From: Dictyoglomus sp. NZ13-RE01
GTDB taxonomy: Bacteria; Dictyoglomota; Dictyoglomia; Dictyoglomales; Dictyoglomaceae
NCBI GenBank assembly: GCA_002878375.1
Contig: NIRF01000002.1
Location: 1-64,000 of the forward strand
Reading direction: 5' to 3'
DNA: 64,000 nt
Shown: in pieces, positions 39,144 through 51,254 of the stretch
How positions within the stretch are numbered: position 1 is the first letter of the stretch
How the letters are laid out: each line of letters begins with the position of its first letter
Position numbers and translations under genes: made by a program
Notes under the pieces: model-generated
Told to the model about the DNA's origin: nothing
Databases searched by the model: none
The model's input: the letters and a program-made list of their open reading frames with translations, nothing else

Positions 39144-40604
39144 ATGGGCAACGAATGGAAAGGGAAGATCATAAAAATCGACGACTACAGGTTCATGATT
39201 CCCGAAGATTACAAGCCAGGAATGAGAGTTCCTGGAATCATATTTGCAGACGAAAAATTACTAAAGGATATTCTATCAGACCAGTCACCAGAACAAGTTG
39301 CAAACGTAGCAACTCTGCCAGGTATCATCTATGCATCTTTAGCCATGCCTGATATTCACTGGGGATATGGATTTCCCATTGGTGGCGTTGCTGCCATGAG
39401 AAGAAAAGGTGGAGTAATATCTCCTGGTGGAGTTGGATATGATATTAACTGTGGCGTTAGATTAATTAGAACAAATCTAACAAAGGAAGAAGTAGAGCCC
39501 AAAATAAAAGAGTTAGTAGATGAATTATTCTATGCCATACCTGCAGGAGTTGGTTCTGAAGGGGAATTGAGAATTAAAGGGAAGGAATTAGATGAAGTTC
39601 TTGCAAATGGAGCTCGTTGGGCTGTAAAAAAGGGCTATGGTTCGAAAGAAGATTTGAATAGAATAGAAGAAGGTGGCTGTCTTAGATATGCAAATCCAGA
39701 TAAAGTTTCAAAAAAGGCAAAAGAAAGAGGAGAATCTCAGTTAGGAACCTTAGGATCTGGAAACCACTTTTTAGAAGTGCAGGTAGTAAGTAGGGTTTTT
39801 GAGCCTGAAATTGCAGAAAAAATTGGCATATTTGAAGGACAGATAGTTATAATGATCCATACAGGATCACGTGGACTTGGACATCAGGTAGCAGAAGACT
39901 ATATTAGGGTGATGAACTCCGCTATGAATAAATATGGTATAAATGTTCCAGACAGACAACTTGCATGTGCTCCTTTCGAATCCCCAGAAGGTCAAGATTA
40001 CTTTCAAGCTATGTGTGCAGCAGCAAACTTTGCCTGGGCAAATAGACAAATGATAACCCACTGGGTAAGAGAAACTATGGAAAAGGTCTTCAGAATGGGG
40101 GCAGAAAAACTCGGTTTACAATTAGTTTACGATGTGGCTCACAATATAGCAAAATTAGAGGAACATATAGTGGAAGGGAAGAAAGAAGAAGTAATAGTAC
40201 ATAGAAAAGGAGCCACCAGGGCTTTTCCTTCAGGTCATCCAGAAATTCCTGAGGAATATAAAGATATTGGTCAGCCTGTGATTATCCCTGGAGATATGGG
40301 AAGATCATCTTTTCTTCTTGTTGGACTTCCAAAAGCTATGGAAATCTCTTTCGGCTCCACATGTCATGGAGCAGGAAGAACTCAAAGTAGAAGTGAATTG
40401 TTAAGAAGTGGCAGAAGTGCAAGTGATATAGAAAAAGAATTATTAGAAAGAGGCATCATTGTAAGAGCTGCATCAAAAAAATCAATTGTAGAAGAGGCAT
40501 CTGAAGCTTACAAAAATGTTGTTGATGTAGTAAATGTGGTACATAATGCAGGAATATCCTTAAGAGTTGCTCAGATGAAACCTCTTGCAGTAATAAAGGG
40601 GTGA
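39144..40604 (+). CDS. rtcB: RNA-splicing ligase RtcB
   Basis: RtcB joins RNA ends bearing 2',3'-cyclic or 3'-phosphate to 5'-OH ends in a GTP- and Mn-dependent reaction. The 486-residue protein has the metal and guanylylation residues: GGVGYDINCGVRL (metal-binding Asp and Cys), GTLGSGNHFLEVQ, MIHTGSRGLGHQV, and the guanylylated histidine in STCHGAGRTQSR. No intein is present. ATG at 39144 is preceded by AAAGGAGGTGA; the in-frame GTG at 39135 is inside that site. The stop codon lies within the stem of the terminator that follows. Confidence 0.97.
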   Translation: MGNEWKGKIIKIDDYRFMIPEDYKPGMRVPGIIFADEKLLKDILSDQSPEQVANVATLPGIIYASLAMPDIHWGYGFPIGGVAAMRRKGGVISPGGVGYDINCGVRLIRTNLTKEEVEPKIKELVDELFYAIPAGVGSEGELRIKGKELDEVLANGARWAVKKGYGSKEDLNRIEEGGCLRYANPDKVSKKAKERGESQLGTLGSGNHFLEVQVVSRVFEPEIAEKIGIFEGQIVIMIHTGSRGLGHQVAEDYIRVMNSAMNKYGINVPDRQLACAPFESPEGQDYFQAMCAAANFAWANRQMITHWVRETMEKVFRMGAEKLGLQLVYDVAHNIAKLEEHIVEGKKEEVIVHRKGATRAFPSGHPEIPEEYKDIGQPVIIPGDMGRSSFLLVGLPKAMEISFGSTCHGAGRTQSRSELLRSGRSASDIEKELLERGIIVRAASKKSIVEEASEAYKNVVDVVNVVHNAGISLRVAQMKPLAVIKG

Positions 40605-40628
40605 GATTTACTCACCCCTTTTTTTTAA
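40596..40628 (+). terminator. rtcB terminator
   Basis: AAGGGGTGAG (40596-40605) pairs with CTCACCCCTT (40611-40620), followed by eight T residues. The rtcB stop TGA is within the left arm. The convergent gene ends at 40625, so it may act for both strands. Confidence 0.9.
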
Positions 40629-41533
40629 AAATTCATTAGCATTCCTACTTTATGACTTACTCCACCTATTCCTAAGGAATAGAGAAGAGCATAATCTATT
40701 CTCCACTTACCATCTGGGCTTCTAAACCCAAAACCAATAGTAGGAGAATCAATATTCCAACCTAACCTAAACAATATAGGATCAAAGGAATATTCCATAC
40801 CTACATGAGGATATAGGGAGGGAAAATCCAGATCAAAGGCAACATTTAATTTTTTTGACTGATAAGCAATTCCAAACTTAAAATTAGTAGACAGAGCTTC
40901 CTTCGTATTACTCTCACCATTGTACCAATCAATATTAGAGAGCAAATTTTGAGCAGAAAAACCCAATTTAAAACTTGAGAAGAGGCGCAATAAAATACCA
41001 AGATCCAATCCCCAACCTTCCGCCCTATAAGGTGAAGGTAAATCTACCCAATATCTTTTAAGACTTACTCCCAAAGATACACCCTTTATACCAATAAAAT
41101 CCAAAGATTTTGCCATAATATATCCCAATTGATTCTCTTTATATAAAACTCCTAAATCTTCAGAGGGAGATAAGGAAGCAAATAAAACTCCACTTGACCA
41201 AAGCCCAAAATCAGGAACAGCAAAGGTCAAATCATAAGAGGAAAAATACATGGAAGTACCAAAACCAAAATTTTCTAAGCTTAGAGGGGAATAACCATAA
41301 GTAATGTTAAATTGAGAGTTTGAAAGTTTAGCTATACTTGCAGGATTAAAGAACAATCCTACTATTTCTCCCTCAAAAGCACAAAAGGCATTTCCCATTC
41401 CAAGAGCACGCACATCCGGACTCACATAAGGTCCTGTGGAAGCAAAGGCGCCATAAATCTGGGCAAAGGACGGAGATACCAATAGAATTACTATTAGAAT
41501 CCAGATAAATTTTCTTATGATATACCTCCTCAC
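40625..41533 (-). CDS. PorV/PorQ-like (UPF0164) beta-barrel envelope protein
   Basis: The protein (302 residues from GTG at 41533) has an N-terminal signal peptide ending near SFAQ and then a beta-rich barrel-like sequence beginning GPYVSPDVRALGMGNAFCAFEGEIVGLFFNPASIAKL, the hallmark of PorV/UPF0164 proteins in diderms. Relatives sit in the outer membrane and in some phyla serve the type IX secretion system. It lies directly after the Ig-repeat surface protein, so secretion or anchoring of that protein is a plausible role. Start uncertain: AGGAGG lies inside the frame and points to a non-standard ATA at 41518. Confidence 0.8.
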   Translation of the reverse strand: MRRYIIRKFIWILIVILLVSPSFAQIYGAFASTGPYVSPDVRALGMGNAFCAFEGEIVGLFFNPASIAKLSNSQFNITYGYSPLSLENFGFGTSMYFSSYDLTFAVPDFGLWSSGVLFASLSPSEDLGVLYKENQLGYIMAKSLDFIGIKGVSLGVSLKRYWVDLPSPYRAEGWGLDLGILLRLFSSFKLGFSAQNLLSNIDWYNGESNTKEALSTNFKFGIAYQSKKLNVAFDLDFPSLYPHVGMEYSFDPILFRLGWNIDSPTIGFGFRSPDGKWRIDYALLYSLGIGGVSHKVGMLMNF

Positions 41534-44500
41534 TTAATAACCACAAAACCTTTAAATTTAATTCTTACTGCTCCACTGCTCTCTACAATTATTGCTTTAA
41601 CAAGATAGTATCCATTTGGAACCAGCTTTCCTAAACTATCTTTTCCATCCCAAACTACAGTATCTTGAGCTTGAGTAGTATTGTAAGATTTTGAGCTCAA
41701 TTTTTTTACAAGCACTCCATTAAGGGAATATATTTCAATATCTACCCTTTGAATATTTCCTGAAACTGCTTGGAATTGATAATCAATCCTAAGAGTTCCT
41801 TTACTTGGAGAAAATACCTTTGGAGATATTAGTAAATCTCCTATCTCTTGTACAACCTGTTCTAATGTAAAAGTATATGTGTCAGAAATTGAATTATCAA
41901 GTTTATCAGTAGCTTTAATTATTACAGTGTATACTCCGTTAGTCCAAGTATAACCACTTATTTGAAGGGTTAAAGTTGCAGTTTTATCATCAGAAGACTT
42001 TTCATAAGTATAGGTTCCAGAAACAGCACTTCCGTAAGGATCAATCAAACTAATATTAGTCTTAGCCAAATTAAGATCTAAACCAATAGTTTCATCTGCT
42101 ACAACCGCCCATACCCTCTGAGGAGCGAGAAGAAGTTTGGAATTTCTTGTAGGATTTACTTCTTTTACGATAGGTCCCTTTCTATCTAAGATAAAGGTTG
42201 TATTGGAAGTGGATGCATTTCCAGCATTATCATATAAAATCACATCAAGGTTATATGTACCATCTTGACTAAAAACGCTACTTTCAAATCTTGCTACAAG
42301 TTCAGTATCTGAAGATTCAGATGGAATAAATAAAGTATCTGTAGAAACTCCTTGAAAAGTAATAGTAACCTTTGATCTTGTAAAATCTATTCCACTACCT
42401 AATTCAGAATACTTCACACTAACTTTATCTACATTCCTTACATTTCCAGTTGGAGAAATAGAGAGAATGTTAGGTGCTGTTGTATCTAAAATAAACTTTT
42501 GAGGGACAAAAAGCACATTATCTAAAAGGTCAGAAACCCTTATTGTTAAATAATATTCTCCTTCTTGCCAACTATATGTAGGATCTATATTTAATATAAG
42601 CTCTGCTGTTTTTGGATTTATAACATTTATTGTAAAGGTAGATGGGACAGTGTTTCCTAATGAATCTTTTAATTCTAAGAAGGTCTTCAATGTATATGTA
42701 CTTACACCTGTAGTATCATCCTGAACCGTTATTTTAATCTGTGAAAGAGTATAATTCACATAGGTTTGAGGTAAAGTACTACTAATTATCTTTGGAGGTG
42801 TTCTATCAATTACAAAATACGTATAAGTAGTAGTATTATTTCCGGCTTTATCTACTAAGTATATGGTAAGATCGTATCTTCCATCCTTAGAAATAACATC
42901 CGCTGGCACATTAGCAATGGCATAAATAGAGGATGATAAATTCTTATCAAATAAGAGAGTGACTTCTTTGGAAGGAACATCAGGAGTATACATCTTTATG
43001 TGAGATTTTGCAGGCATTAGTGGATAATTATCCCAAAAGTCTAATCCTGAGCCTATATCTTGATACTGTACCCTTATTTGAGTAACAGAATTTACATTTC
43101 CAACAGGATATACACTTTGGATTACTGGAGGCGTGTTATCAATAATGAATGTTGATGTAGCCAAAGAGCCAACATTTCCATTTTTATCTACTGGTACTAC
43201 CTCTATAGTATATTGTCCTGATGGAAGAGAAGAAGTAAAAGTCCAATAAAGGGTATCAACTCCATTATTACACCTTATTCCTCCTACAAGTCTACCCAAG
43301 GTATCTTTCACAACTATAGAAGATTTTTCTAAATCTGGTCCTACACCAGCACCATCATCTAAAGCAGCAGAAACTACAAGTATATCAGAAACTAAACTTC
43401 CATTTTCAGGTGAAAAGGAAATTACCCGAGGTGGTGTTATATCTAAGGGTCCTGTTGAAAGCCTTTCTACCTTTACAGTTGTCTTAATTTCTTTAAGAGG
43501 CAAAAACATACCAAGTGTAGTAGAGAAATAATCAGCATACAAAATAATAGAGTAATTTCCATCCTCAACTCCACCCTCTAAAGTATAATACAATGGTGTT
43601 GTATAACCTTCTTGATATACAGGTTGTGGAGAACTTTTCTCTGCATACCAACAAAAGCTTCCATTTCCTGTTGTAGGATCGTAATTTATATTAGTGATAG
43701 TTCTTACAGGTTTACCTTTTGCATCATAAATTACAACTTGTAAATTATTTAAAGTATAGGAGGATGCACTGGGATCAATCTTAATTGCATTAAAGAAAAA
43801 GGTAGTTCCTGCTATAGCCTCGTTACTCTTTGTTGGGAAGGGAGAAATAATATTAAACTGATTCGAATGAGTATCCCATATACTTGTCTCAATAGTATAG
43901 GTAGCATTGGTATCAAGGGAGGGAGAAAAAGGATTAGGGATGGGATAAAAGTTTACAATGGCTAAATCAGGAATATCTAATATCAATCTACCACTTGCCA
44001 TATTGCTGTTTCCTGCATAATCCACTGCAGTTATAGTATAAACTATATATCCTTCCCTTGCTAAAGTATATGTCCCCCCCAAATACACCATAACCATCCC
44101 ATACAAAATTATACGTTTTAGGAACAGGACATATAACCCCATTCCACTCAGGAGGAGTATAAACATTTCCTGAACTATCTTGAAGAGTTATAGTTACTGT
44201 TGCATATTCGCTCAATTCAAAGGAAATTGTTACCTTATCTCTATATCCATCTCCATCTGGAGAAAATGGGTTAGGTGAAGCACTGAGATTACTAATTGAT
44301 GGTTTTGTCTTATCCGCTTTTGCAAAGCCCATTTCTGTTGTTAAAGTCTGAGTACCATCGAATACAGCAATCACATAGCTATATTTTAATCCATCCTTCG
44401 TAGCTGTATCTGTAAATGTAGTTGATGTGGTAGAGGTGTAAAAGAAATTTGGGTAAGGATTTGTGATACCTTCCGCCCTATATATTGAATAAGTACCTGA

Positions 44501-44638
44501 GACAGTTGAGGTCCATGCGAGTTCTATTATCCCATTAGGACCAGATCTTGGATAGTTTGGAACCCAATTAATACTCTGAGCGTAAATTATGGAGAAGAGT
44601 CCCAGAACGAAAATCGAGAAGAAAAGAAATTTTCTCAT
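41530..44638 (-). CDS. Large Ig-repeat surface protein with FlgD-like C-terminus, frameshifted at a G7 tract
   Basis: Two overlapping frames encode one protein. Residues 1-about 185 (signal peptide MRKFLFFSIFVLGLFSIIYA, then Ig-like text) end out of frame at GGGGGGG (44080-44074); the other frame continues TYTLAREGYIVYTITAVDYAGNSN to 41530. Removing one G joins them into about 1035 residues. The body has several Ig/big-domain repeats of the type DxTPPxI..V.P.GNV..V..I.V.Y.D..SG and LYDNAGN. The C-terminus (SPSKGTLRIDYQF...VDIEIYSLNGVLVKKL...VWDGKDSLGKLVPNGYYLVKAII) is the FlgD-like/sorting-type domain seen at surface-protein ends. ATG at 44638 follows GGGAGGAT. Confidence 0.8.
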
Positions 44639-44674
44639 ATTCCATCCTCCCAAAACTTTTCTTGTATCTTAAAT

Positions 44675-44704
44675 ATTATATCACAATTCTAAAAACTCCT
44701 TGAA
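44675..44704 (-). promoter_or_regulatory. Promoter of the Ig-repeat surface protein
   Basis: Minus-strand TTCAAG (44704-44699), 18-base spacer, extended TGATATAAT with TATAAT at 44680-44675. Confidence 0.6.
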
Positions 44705-44721
44705 AATACATTTTAATTTCT

Positions 44722-44751
44722 TTGACAAAGAAAGTAATTATCTGTTATAAT
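44722..44751 (+). promoter_or_regulatory. glpP promoter
   Basis: TTGACA (44722-44727), 18-base spacer, TATAAT (44746-44751) with a TGn extension. Predicted start about 44758, giving a leader of about 40 nt. Confidence 0.8.
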
Positions 44752-44799
44752 CTTCTTAGAATAAATATATTAAAAATCTTGATTAAAGGAGTATATGGT

Positions 44800-45384
44800 A
44801 TGGTTGAGAAGCTTAAAAAACATGAGTTTCTTCAAATATTAAAGAGTAATCCTATTATAGCTGCTGTGAGAGAGGAGGATAGATTAACACAGGCTCTTCA
44901 AAGTAAAGCAAAGGTCATCTTCTTATTAAAAACAAACATTTTAACTTTACCCCACATAGTACAGGAAATTAAAAAAAACAATAAACATGTTTTTATTCAT
45001 TTAGATTTATTAGAGGGATTAGCTCAAGATAAATATGCATTAAGATATTTAGGAGAGGTAGTAGGGATAGATGGGATTATAACTACAAGGACTAATCTTA
45101 TTCAACAGGCAAAAGAAGAAGAACTCATTGCAATCCAAAGATTTTTTGTTTTAGACTCATCAGCATTGGCAACCGGAGTAAAGATTATGCAAACTTCAGA
45201 GCCAGATTTCGTGGAAATATTACCAGGTATAATATTCATTCATTTAGGTGAAGAATTAAAACAACAACTGCCCTATCCTTTAATTGCAGGAGGACTCATC
45301 CGTACCCCAGAAGAGGCAAAAGATATCCTTAAAGCAGGTGCTGTTGGAGTTTCAACAACTTCTATCGCTCTTTGGAACTTTTAG
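44800..45384 (+). CDS. glpP: Glycerol-3-phosphate responsive antiterminator GlpP
   Basis: GlpP binds glycerol-3-phosphate and prevents termination in leaders of glycerol-use genes. The 194-residue protein fits the G3P antiterminator family, a TIM-barrel-like fold: SNPIIAAVREEDRLTQAL, VIFLLKTNILTLPHIVQEIKKNNKHVFIHLDLLEGLAQDKYALRYL, DGIITTRTNLIQQAK, RFFVLDSSALATGVK, and PLIAGGLIRTPEEAKDILKAGAVGVSTTSIALW. No glycerol genes are next to it. ATG at 44800 follows AAAGGAG. Its 3' end overlaps convergent atpC by 23 bases. Confidence 0.93.
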   Translation: MVEKLKKHEFLQILKSNPIIAAVREEDRLTQALQSKAKVIFLLKTNILTLPHIVQEIKKNNKHVFIHLDLLEGLAQDKYALRYLGEVVGIDGIITTRTNLIQQAKEEELIAIQRFFVLDSSALATGVKIMQTSEPDFVEILPGIIFIHLGEELKQQLPYPLIAGGLIRTPEEAKDILKAGAVGVSTTSIALWNF

Positions 45385-45808
45385 CTTCTTCTAAGCTCTC
45401 AACAGCCTTTAATTTAGCTAAAGCCTTTTGAAGAGAGGCATAAAGTTGTACTTTTTGGGTAATTGCCTTCTTTTCAGAAAGGAGTTTTTCTATCTCTTCC
45501 TTCTCTTTTTTAGCTCTTAATATATCTATTTCTTCTGCTTTTTCCGCAGAATCTACAGTAATATAAACATTATCATCAATAAGTTCTAAAAATCCTTCAC
45601 CAGTAGCAAAGAAATCAACTTTACCACTTTGTTCTTTTACTTTTATAACTCCAATTCTCAAATAAGCCAAAGTGTTCATATGTCCTGGTAAAATTCCCCA
45701 CATGCCATCCTCTACAGGAACTATTACCTCATAAACATTACCTCTAAATACTACCCTATCTGGTGTTGCTATTTCTAAATGGAGAAGTTTCTCCTTATCC
45801 TCTTTCAT
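45362..45808 (-). CDS. atpC: ATP synthase epsilon subunit
   Basis: The epsilon subunit is part of the rotating stalk and can inhibit ATP hydrolysis. The 148-residue protein has the N-terminal beta-sandwich (LHLEIATPDRVVFRGNVYEVIVPVEDGMWGILPGHMNTLAYLRIGVI) and a C-terminal two-helix region (about 88-148), long enough to contact the alpha-beta ring. It is the last gene of the atp operon, one base after atpD, and its end is antisense to the end of glpP. Confidence 0.97.
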   Translation of the reverse strand: MKEDKEKLLHLEIATPDRVVFRGNVYEVIVPVEDGMWGILPGHMNTLAYLRIGVIKVKEQSGKVDFFATGEGFLELIDDNVYITVDSAEKAEEIDILRAKKEKEEIEKLLSEKKAITQKVQLYASLQKALAKLKAVESLEEAKSSKER

Positions 45809-45809
45809 A

Positions 45810-48087
<2,278 letters not shown>

Positions 48088-49584
48088 ATTCTTTACTAAA
48101 CTCCTGGAAACTATTATGTAACTCGTAAATTATCTGGTCATCTAATTCTAATTTCTGACGTAAAAGAGAAAGAAGAGAAGAATATTTTTTAGAAACATAT
48201 TGAATATATTGATAAACAATATCCTTAACCTTTTCAACAGGATAGTTATCTAAAAACCCACCATTTACCAGGTAAAAAGTTATTATCTGCTCTTCAATAG
48301 GTTGTACATCATGAGGTGCCTGTTTTAATATCTCCTCTATCCTAAGTCCTCTTTCTACCTTTTTCTTCGTGTTTGCATCTAATTCTGTACCAAATTCTAA
48401 GAAGAGAGAAAATTCTCTATACTGCGCCAAACTCAATCTCAACATACCAGCAACCTGCCTTATTCCTTTTGGTTGAGCAGATCCTCCTACTCTGGATACC
48501 GAAAGCCCCACATTAATGGCTGGTCTAATTCCCGCATTAAAAAGAGAAGTATCCAAATAAATCTGACCATCAGTGATAGATATAAGGTTTGTAGGGATAT
48601 AAGTAGATATTTCACCTGCTAAAGTTTCAGCAATAGGAAGAGCAGTTAAGGCTCCTCCTCCTTTTCTGGCATTTAGTTTTGCAGCTCTCTCTAAAAGATG
48701 AGCATGTAAATAAAAGATATCTCCAGGATATGCCTCTCTTCCTGGTACTCTTCTTAAAAGAAGGGCAATTTCTCTATAAGTATTTGCATGTTTTGTCAAA
48801 TCATCATAAACCACTAAGACCTTTTCCCCTTGGTTCATGAAATACTCTCCCATAGCGCATCCAGCAAAGGGGGCAAGATATCTAATGGATGGGGATTGAT
48901 CTGGAAATGTCGCAATAACAATAGTATTAGCTAAAGCCTTGTATTCCTTTAGCGTTTGTACAATACGAGCTATATTTGTTCTTTTCTGAGCTATAGCAAC
49001 GTATATACAAATTGTTCCATATCTTCTTTGGTTTATTATTGTATCTATTGCAATTGTTGTTTTTCCAGTCTGTCTATCTCCCAATATTAATTCTCTTTGT
49101 CCATGTCCTATAGGAATCAAGGCATCTATAGCTCTAATTCCAGTATAAAGGGGTTCCTTAACTGGTTCCCTATCAAAGATACTTGGGGCAGGTCTATCAA
49201 TAGGCATGAAAGCTTCAGGGTAGACAGGACCCAAATCATCCAAAGGATTACCTAAAGGATCAATAACTCTACCCAAGAAGCTACTTCCCACAGGAACCTG
49301 TACCATTTTACCAGTAGAATAGACTATATCTCCCTCTTTAACTGCCTCATCTTTCCCAAGAAGAATAACCCCAACAGAATCTTCAGAAAGATTTAAGACC
49401 ATTCCAAGAACACCAGATGAAAAGGCTACAATTTCGCCAACAAAAGCATCATCAAGCAAAGAAACTTGAGCAACTCCATCTCCAACATATTTTACATATC
49501 CTATATTAGCAAGCCTTGGAGAAAACTCGTATTTTTCTATTTTACTCTCTATCTCTTTCCATGAGAGCCCTAAAATTGTTTCTC

Positions 49585-50322
49585 TCATATATTCTCCGTC
49601 TCCCTAATGTGCTGATAAATCTGATTAAGATGATAATCTAATGAATGGTCTAACAAATATTCTCCAAGAAATAGTTTAAAGCCAAGTACTATTGATGGAT
49701 CTTCTTCACATTCAAAATTCCAATTTCCCGGGATAATATTTCTCAGTTTTTTCTCAATCTTATTGATAATATTAGAATTAACATTATTGGGAACTACTAA
49801 CTTTACTTCTTTTAAGGAATTGAAACTTGTTGCCATTATAAATTTATCAAAGGAATCTACAAGATAAGACAAAAATTCTTCTTCGCTTGATGGTGGTAAA
49901 TATTTCGCAAAAAATTGTTTAATTATTATTTTTGAAAGGTTAATAATCTCCTCTCTTGATGTTTCTAAGGCTCTTTTTCTTTCCGCCTTAGCTATATCAT
50001 GAGCCTTTAGAATGATTTTTTCTGCTTCCTCCTCTGCTTTTGATATAATTTCTTGTCTTAATTTATCAGCATTTTTAACAGCCTCATCAACAATTTTTGC
50101 CGCCTCATCCCTTGCCATAGCCAACCTTTCTTCTCTTCTCTTTCTCAGCTCTTCTGCTTCTTTTAATTTTTCCTCTGCCGTTTTTATTGCTTCCTCTATT
50201 TTCCTCTTTCTCTCTTCCATTATTCTAAGAAGAGAGCCAATAAAATACCTCTTTATAATCCAAGCTAAAACTAATAAATTTACTATAGAAGAAAATATTG
50301 TAAGAACATTAAAGTTAAACAT
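49585..50322 (-). CDS. atpF: ATP synthase fused b-delta subunit
   Basis: The peripheral stalk holds F1 to Fo. Residues 1-about 150 of this 245-residue protein are a typical b subunit: one N-terminal membrane helix (VLTIFSSIVNLLVLAWIIKRYF), then a long charged coiled coil. Residues about 170-245 are a delta C-terminal domain: LKEVKLVVPNNVNSNIINKIEKKLRNIIPG, then EEDPSIVLGFKLFLGEYLLDHSLDYHLNQI, matching the delta text DPSLIGG..I.IGD..iD.Si...L. The delta N-terminal helical domain that binds alpha is absent, and no atpH gene exists in the operon. So one chain appears to do both jobs, with part of delta missing. Confidence 0.88.
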   Translation of the reverse strand: MFNFNVLTIFSSIVNLLVLAWIIKRYFIGSLLRIMEERKRKIEEAIKTAEEKLKEAEELRKRREERLAMARDEAAKIVDEAVKNADKLRQEIISKAEEEAEKIILKAHDIAKAERKRALETSREEIINLSKIIIKQFFAKYLPPSSEEEFLSYLVDSFDKFIMATSFNSLKEVKLVVPNNVNSNIINKIEKKLRNIIPGNWNFECEEDPSIVLGFKLFLGEYLLDHSLDYHLNQIYQHIRETENI

Positions 50323-50325
50323 ACC

Positions 50326-50583
50326 TTACTGCAGTCTCCCCAAAAGTGGATTTGCAAATAGTAAAATTAAAGATATAGTTAATGTAAAAATTACAATAGT
50401 TTCAATAAAAGCAAGGGCAAACAAAAGCATTCTGTTAATTTGATCGCCTGCTTCTGGTTGTCTTGCTACACTCTCAAAAGCAGAGGAAGCAGCATTACCC
50501 TGAGCACGTGTAGCAAACATACCTACTAAAGCTATCGATAAACCTGCAGTAACAATAGAAGCAATGATAATCCATCCTAACAT
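50326..50583 (-). CDS. atpE: ATP synthase c subunit (possible Na+-binding type)
   Basis: The 85-residue hairpin forms the ion-carrying rotor ring. Helix 1 ends with FESVARQPEA, the conserved loop. The ion-site glutamate is in AFIETIVIF of helix 2. A glutamine in RAQGNAASS aligns with Gln32 of the Ilyobacter Na+ ring, and threonine follows the glutamate, a combination that fits Na+ binding. Unusually, the glycine-rich GxGxGxG helix-1 motif is replaced by GMFATRAQG, with an arginine in the helix. AAGGAGG-type site upstream; three bases separate it from the b-delta gene. Confidence 0.93.
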   Translation of the reverse strand: MLGWIIIASIVTAGLSIALVGMFATRAQGNAASSAFESVARQPEAGDQINRMLLFALAFIETIVIFTLTISLILLFANPLLGRLQ

Positions 50584-50597
50584 GTCAACTTACCTCC

Positions 50598-51254
50598 TTA
50601 TTCCTCAAATACTGCAGCCAAATAGGCGGCTGAAAGAGTAGTAAAAATTAATGCCTGTATAAAACCCATAAACATGGAAAGAGCCATAATAGGAACAGGG
50701 ACAATTAAAGGAGCTAAAAAAGAAATTATGGCAAGCACAATGTGCTCTCCTGTAATATTTCCAAATAAACGAAGAGATAAAGAAACCGGTCTTGTAATTT
50801 GTTCCAAAAGGTTTATAGGGAGAAAGATAATTGAGGGGGAGATAAAGCTTTTGAGATAATCAATACCTTTTTCTTTTATGGCAACGTATTGTATATAACC
50901 AATGGTGCCTATAGCAAGACCAATTGTAACATTTAGATCAGAAGTAGGGGATGTAAAGCCAGGAATCAAACCAGACCAATTAGAAATAAGAATGAAAAGG
51001 AAAAGAGAAGAGAAAAAAGGAAAATACTTTACTGCTTTTTCTTCCCCTAAAAATCCCCCCAAATACCTTTGGAACATTTCAATAAGAGCTTCCACTAAGC
51101 TTTGTCTTCTTGTCCTTATCTCCTCGGTAGGTTTATAGGAAACCCAAAAACTAATCAACAAAACTAAAATACTTACAATCTGTAAGCTTATAAATGTATT
51201 TGTTATTTTAAAAATTCCTATTCTCGCTATTTCCCGTGGACCTATCTCTTCCAT
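50598..51254 (-). CDS. atpB: ATP synthase a subunit
   Basis: The stator subunit that carries ions to and from the c ring. The 218-residue membrane protein has the essential arginine in ITRPVSLSLRLFGNITGEHI, and the conserved NWSGLIPGFTSPTSDLNVTIGLA and FMGFIQALIFTTLSAAYL. It starts inside the end of the atpI-like gene (47-base overlap), preceded by AAGGTGAAA. Confidence 0.97.
   Translation of the reverse strand: MEEIGPREIARIGIFKITNTFISLQIVSILVLLISFWVSYKPTEEIRTRRQSLVEALIEMFQRYLGGFLGEEKAVKYFPFFSSLFLFILISNWSGLIPGFTSPTSDLNVTIGLAIGTIGYIQYVAIKEKGIDYLKSFISPSIIFLPINLLEQITRPVSLSLRLFGNITGEHIVLAIISFLAPLIVPVPIMALSMFMGFIQALIFTTLSAAYLAAVFEE

Noticed and set aside
49585..49700. Missing atpH as a possible gene-calling error
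   Set aside because: atpF and atpA overlap by four bases, so no space exists; the delta C-terminal domain is visible at the end of the b protein.
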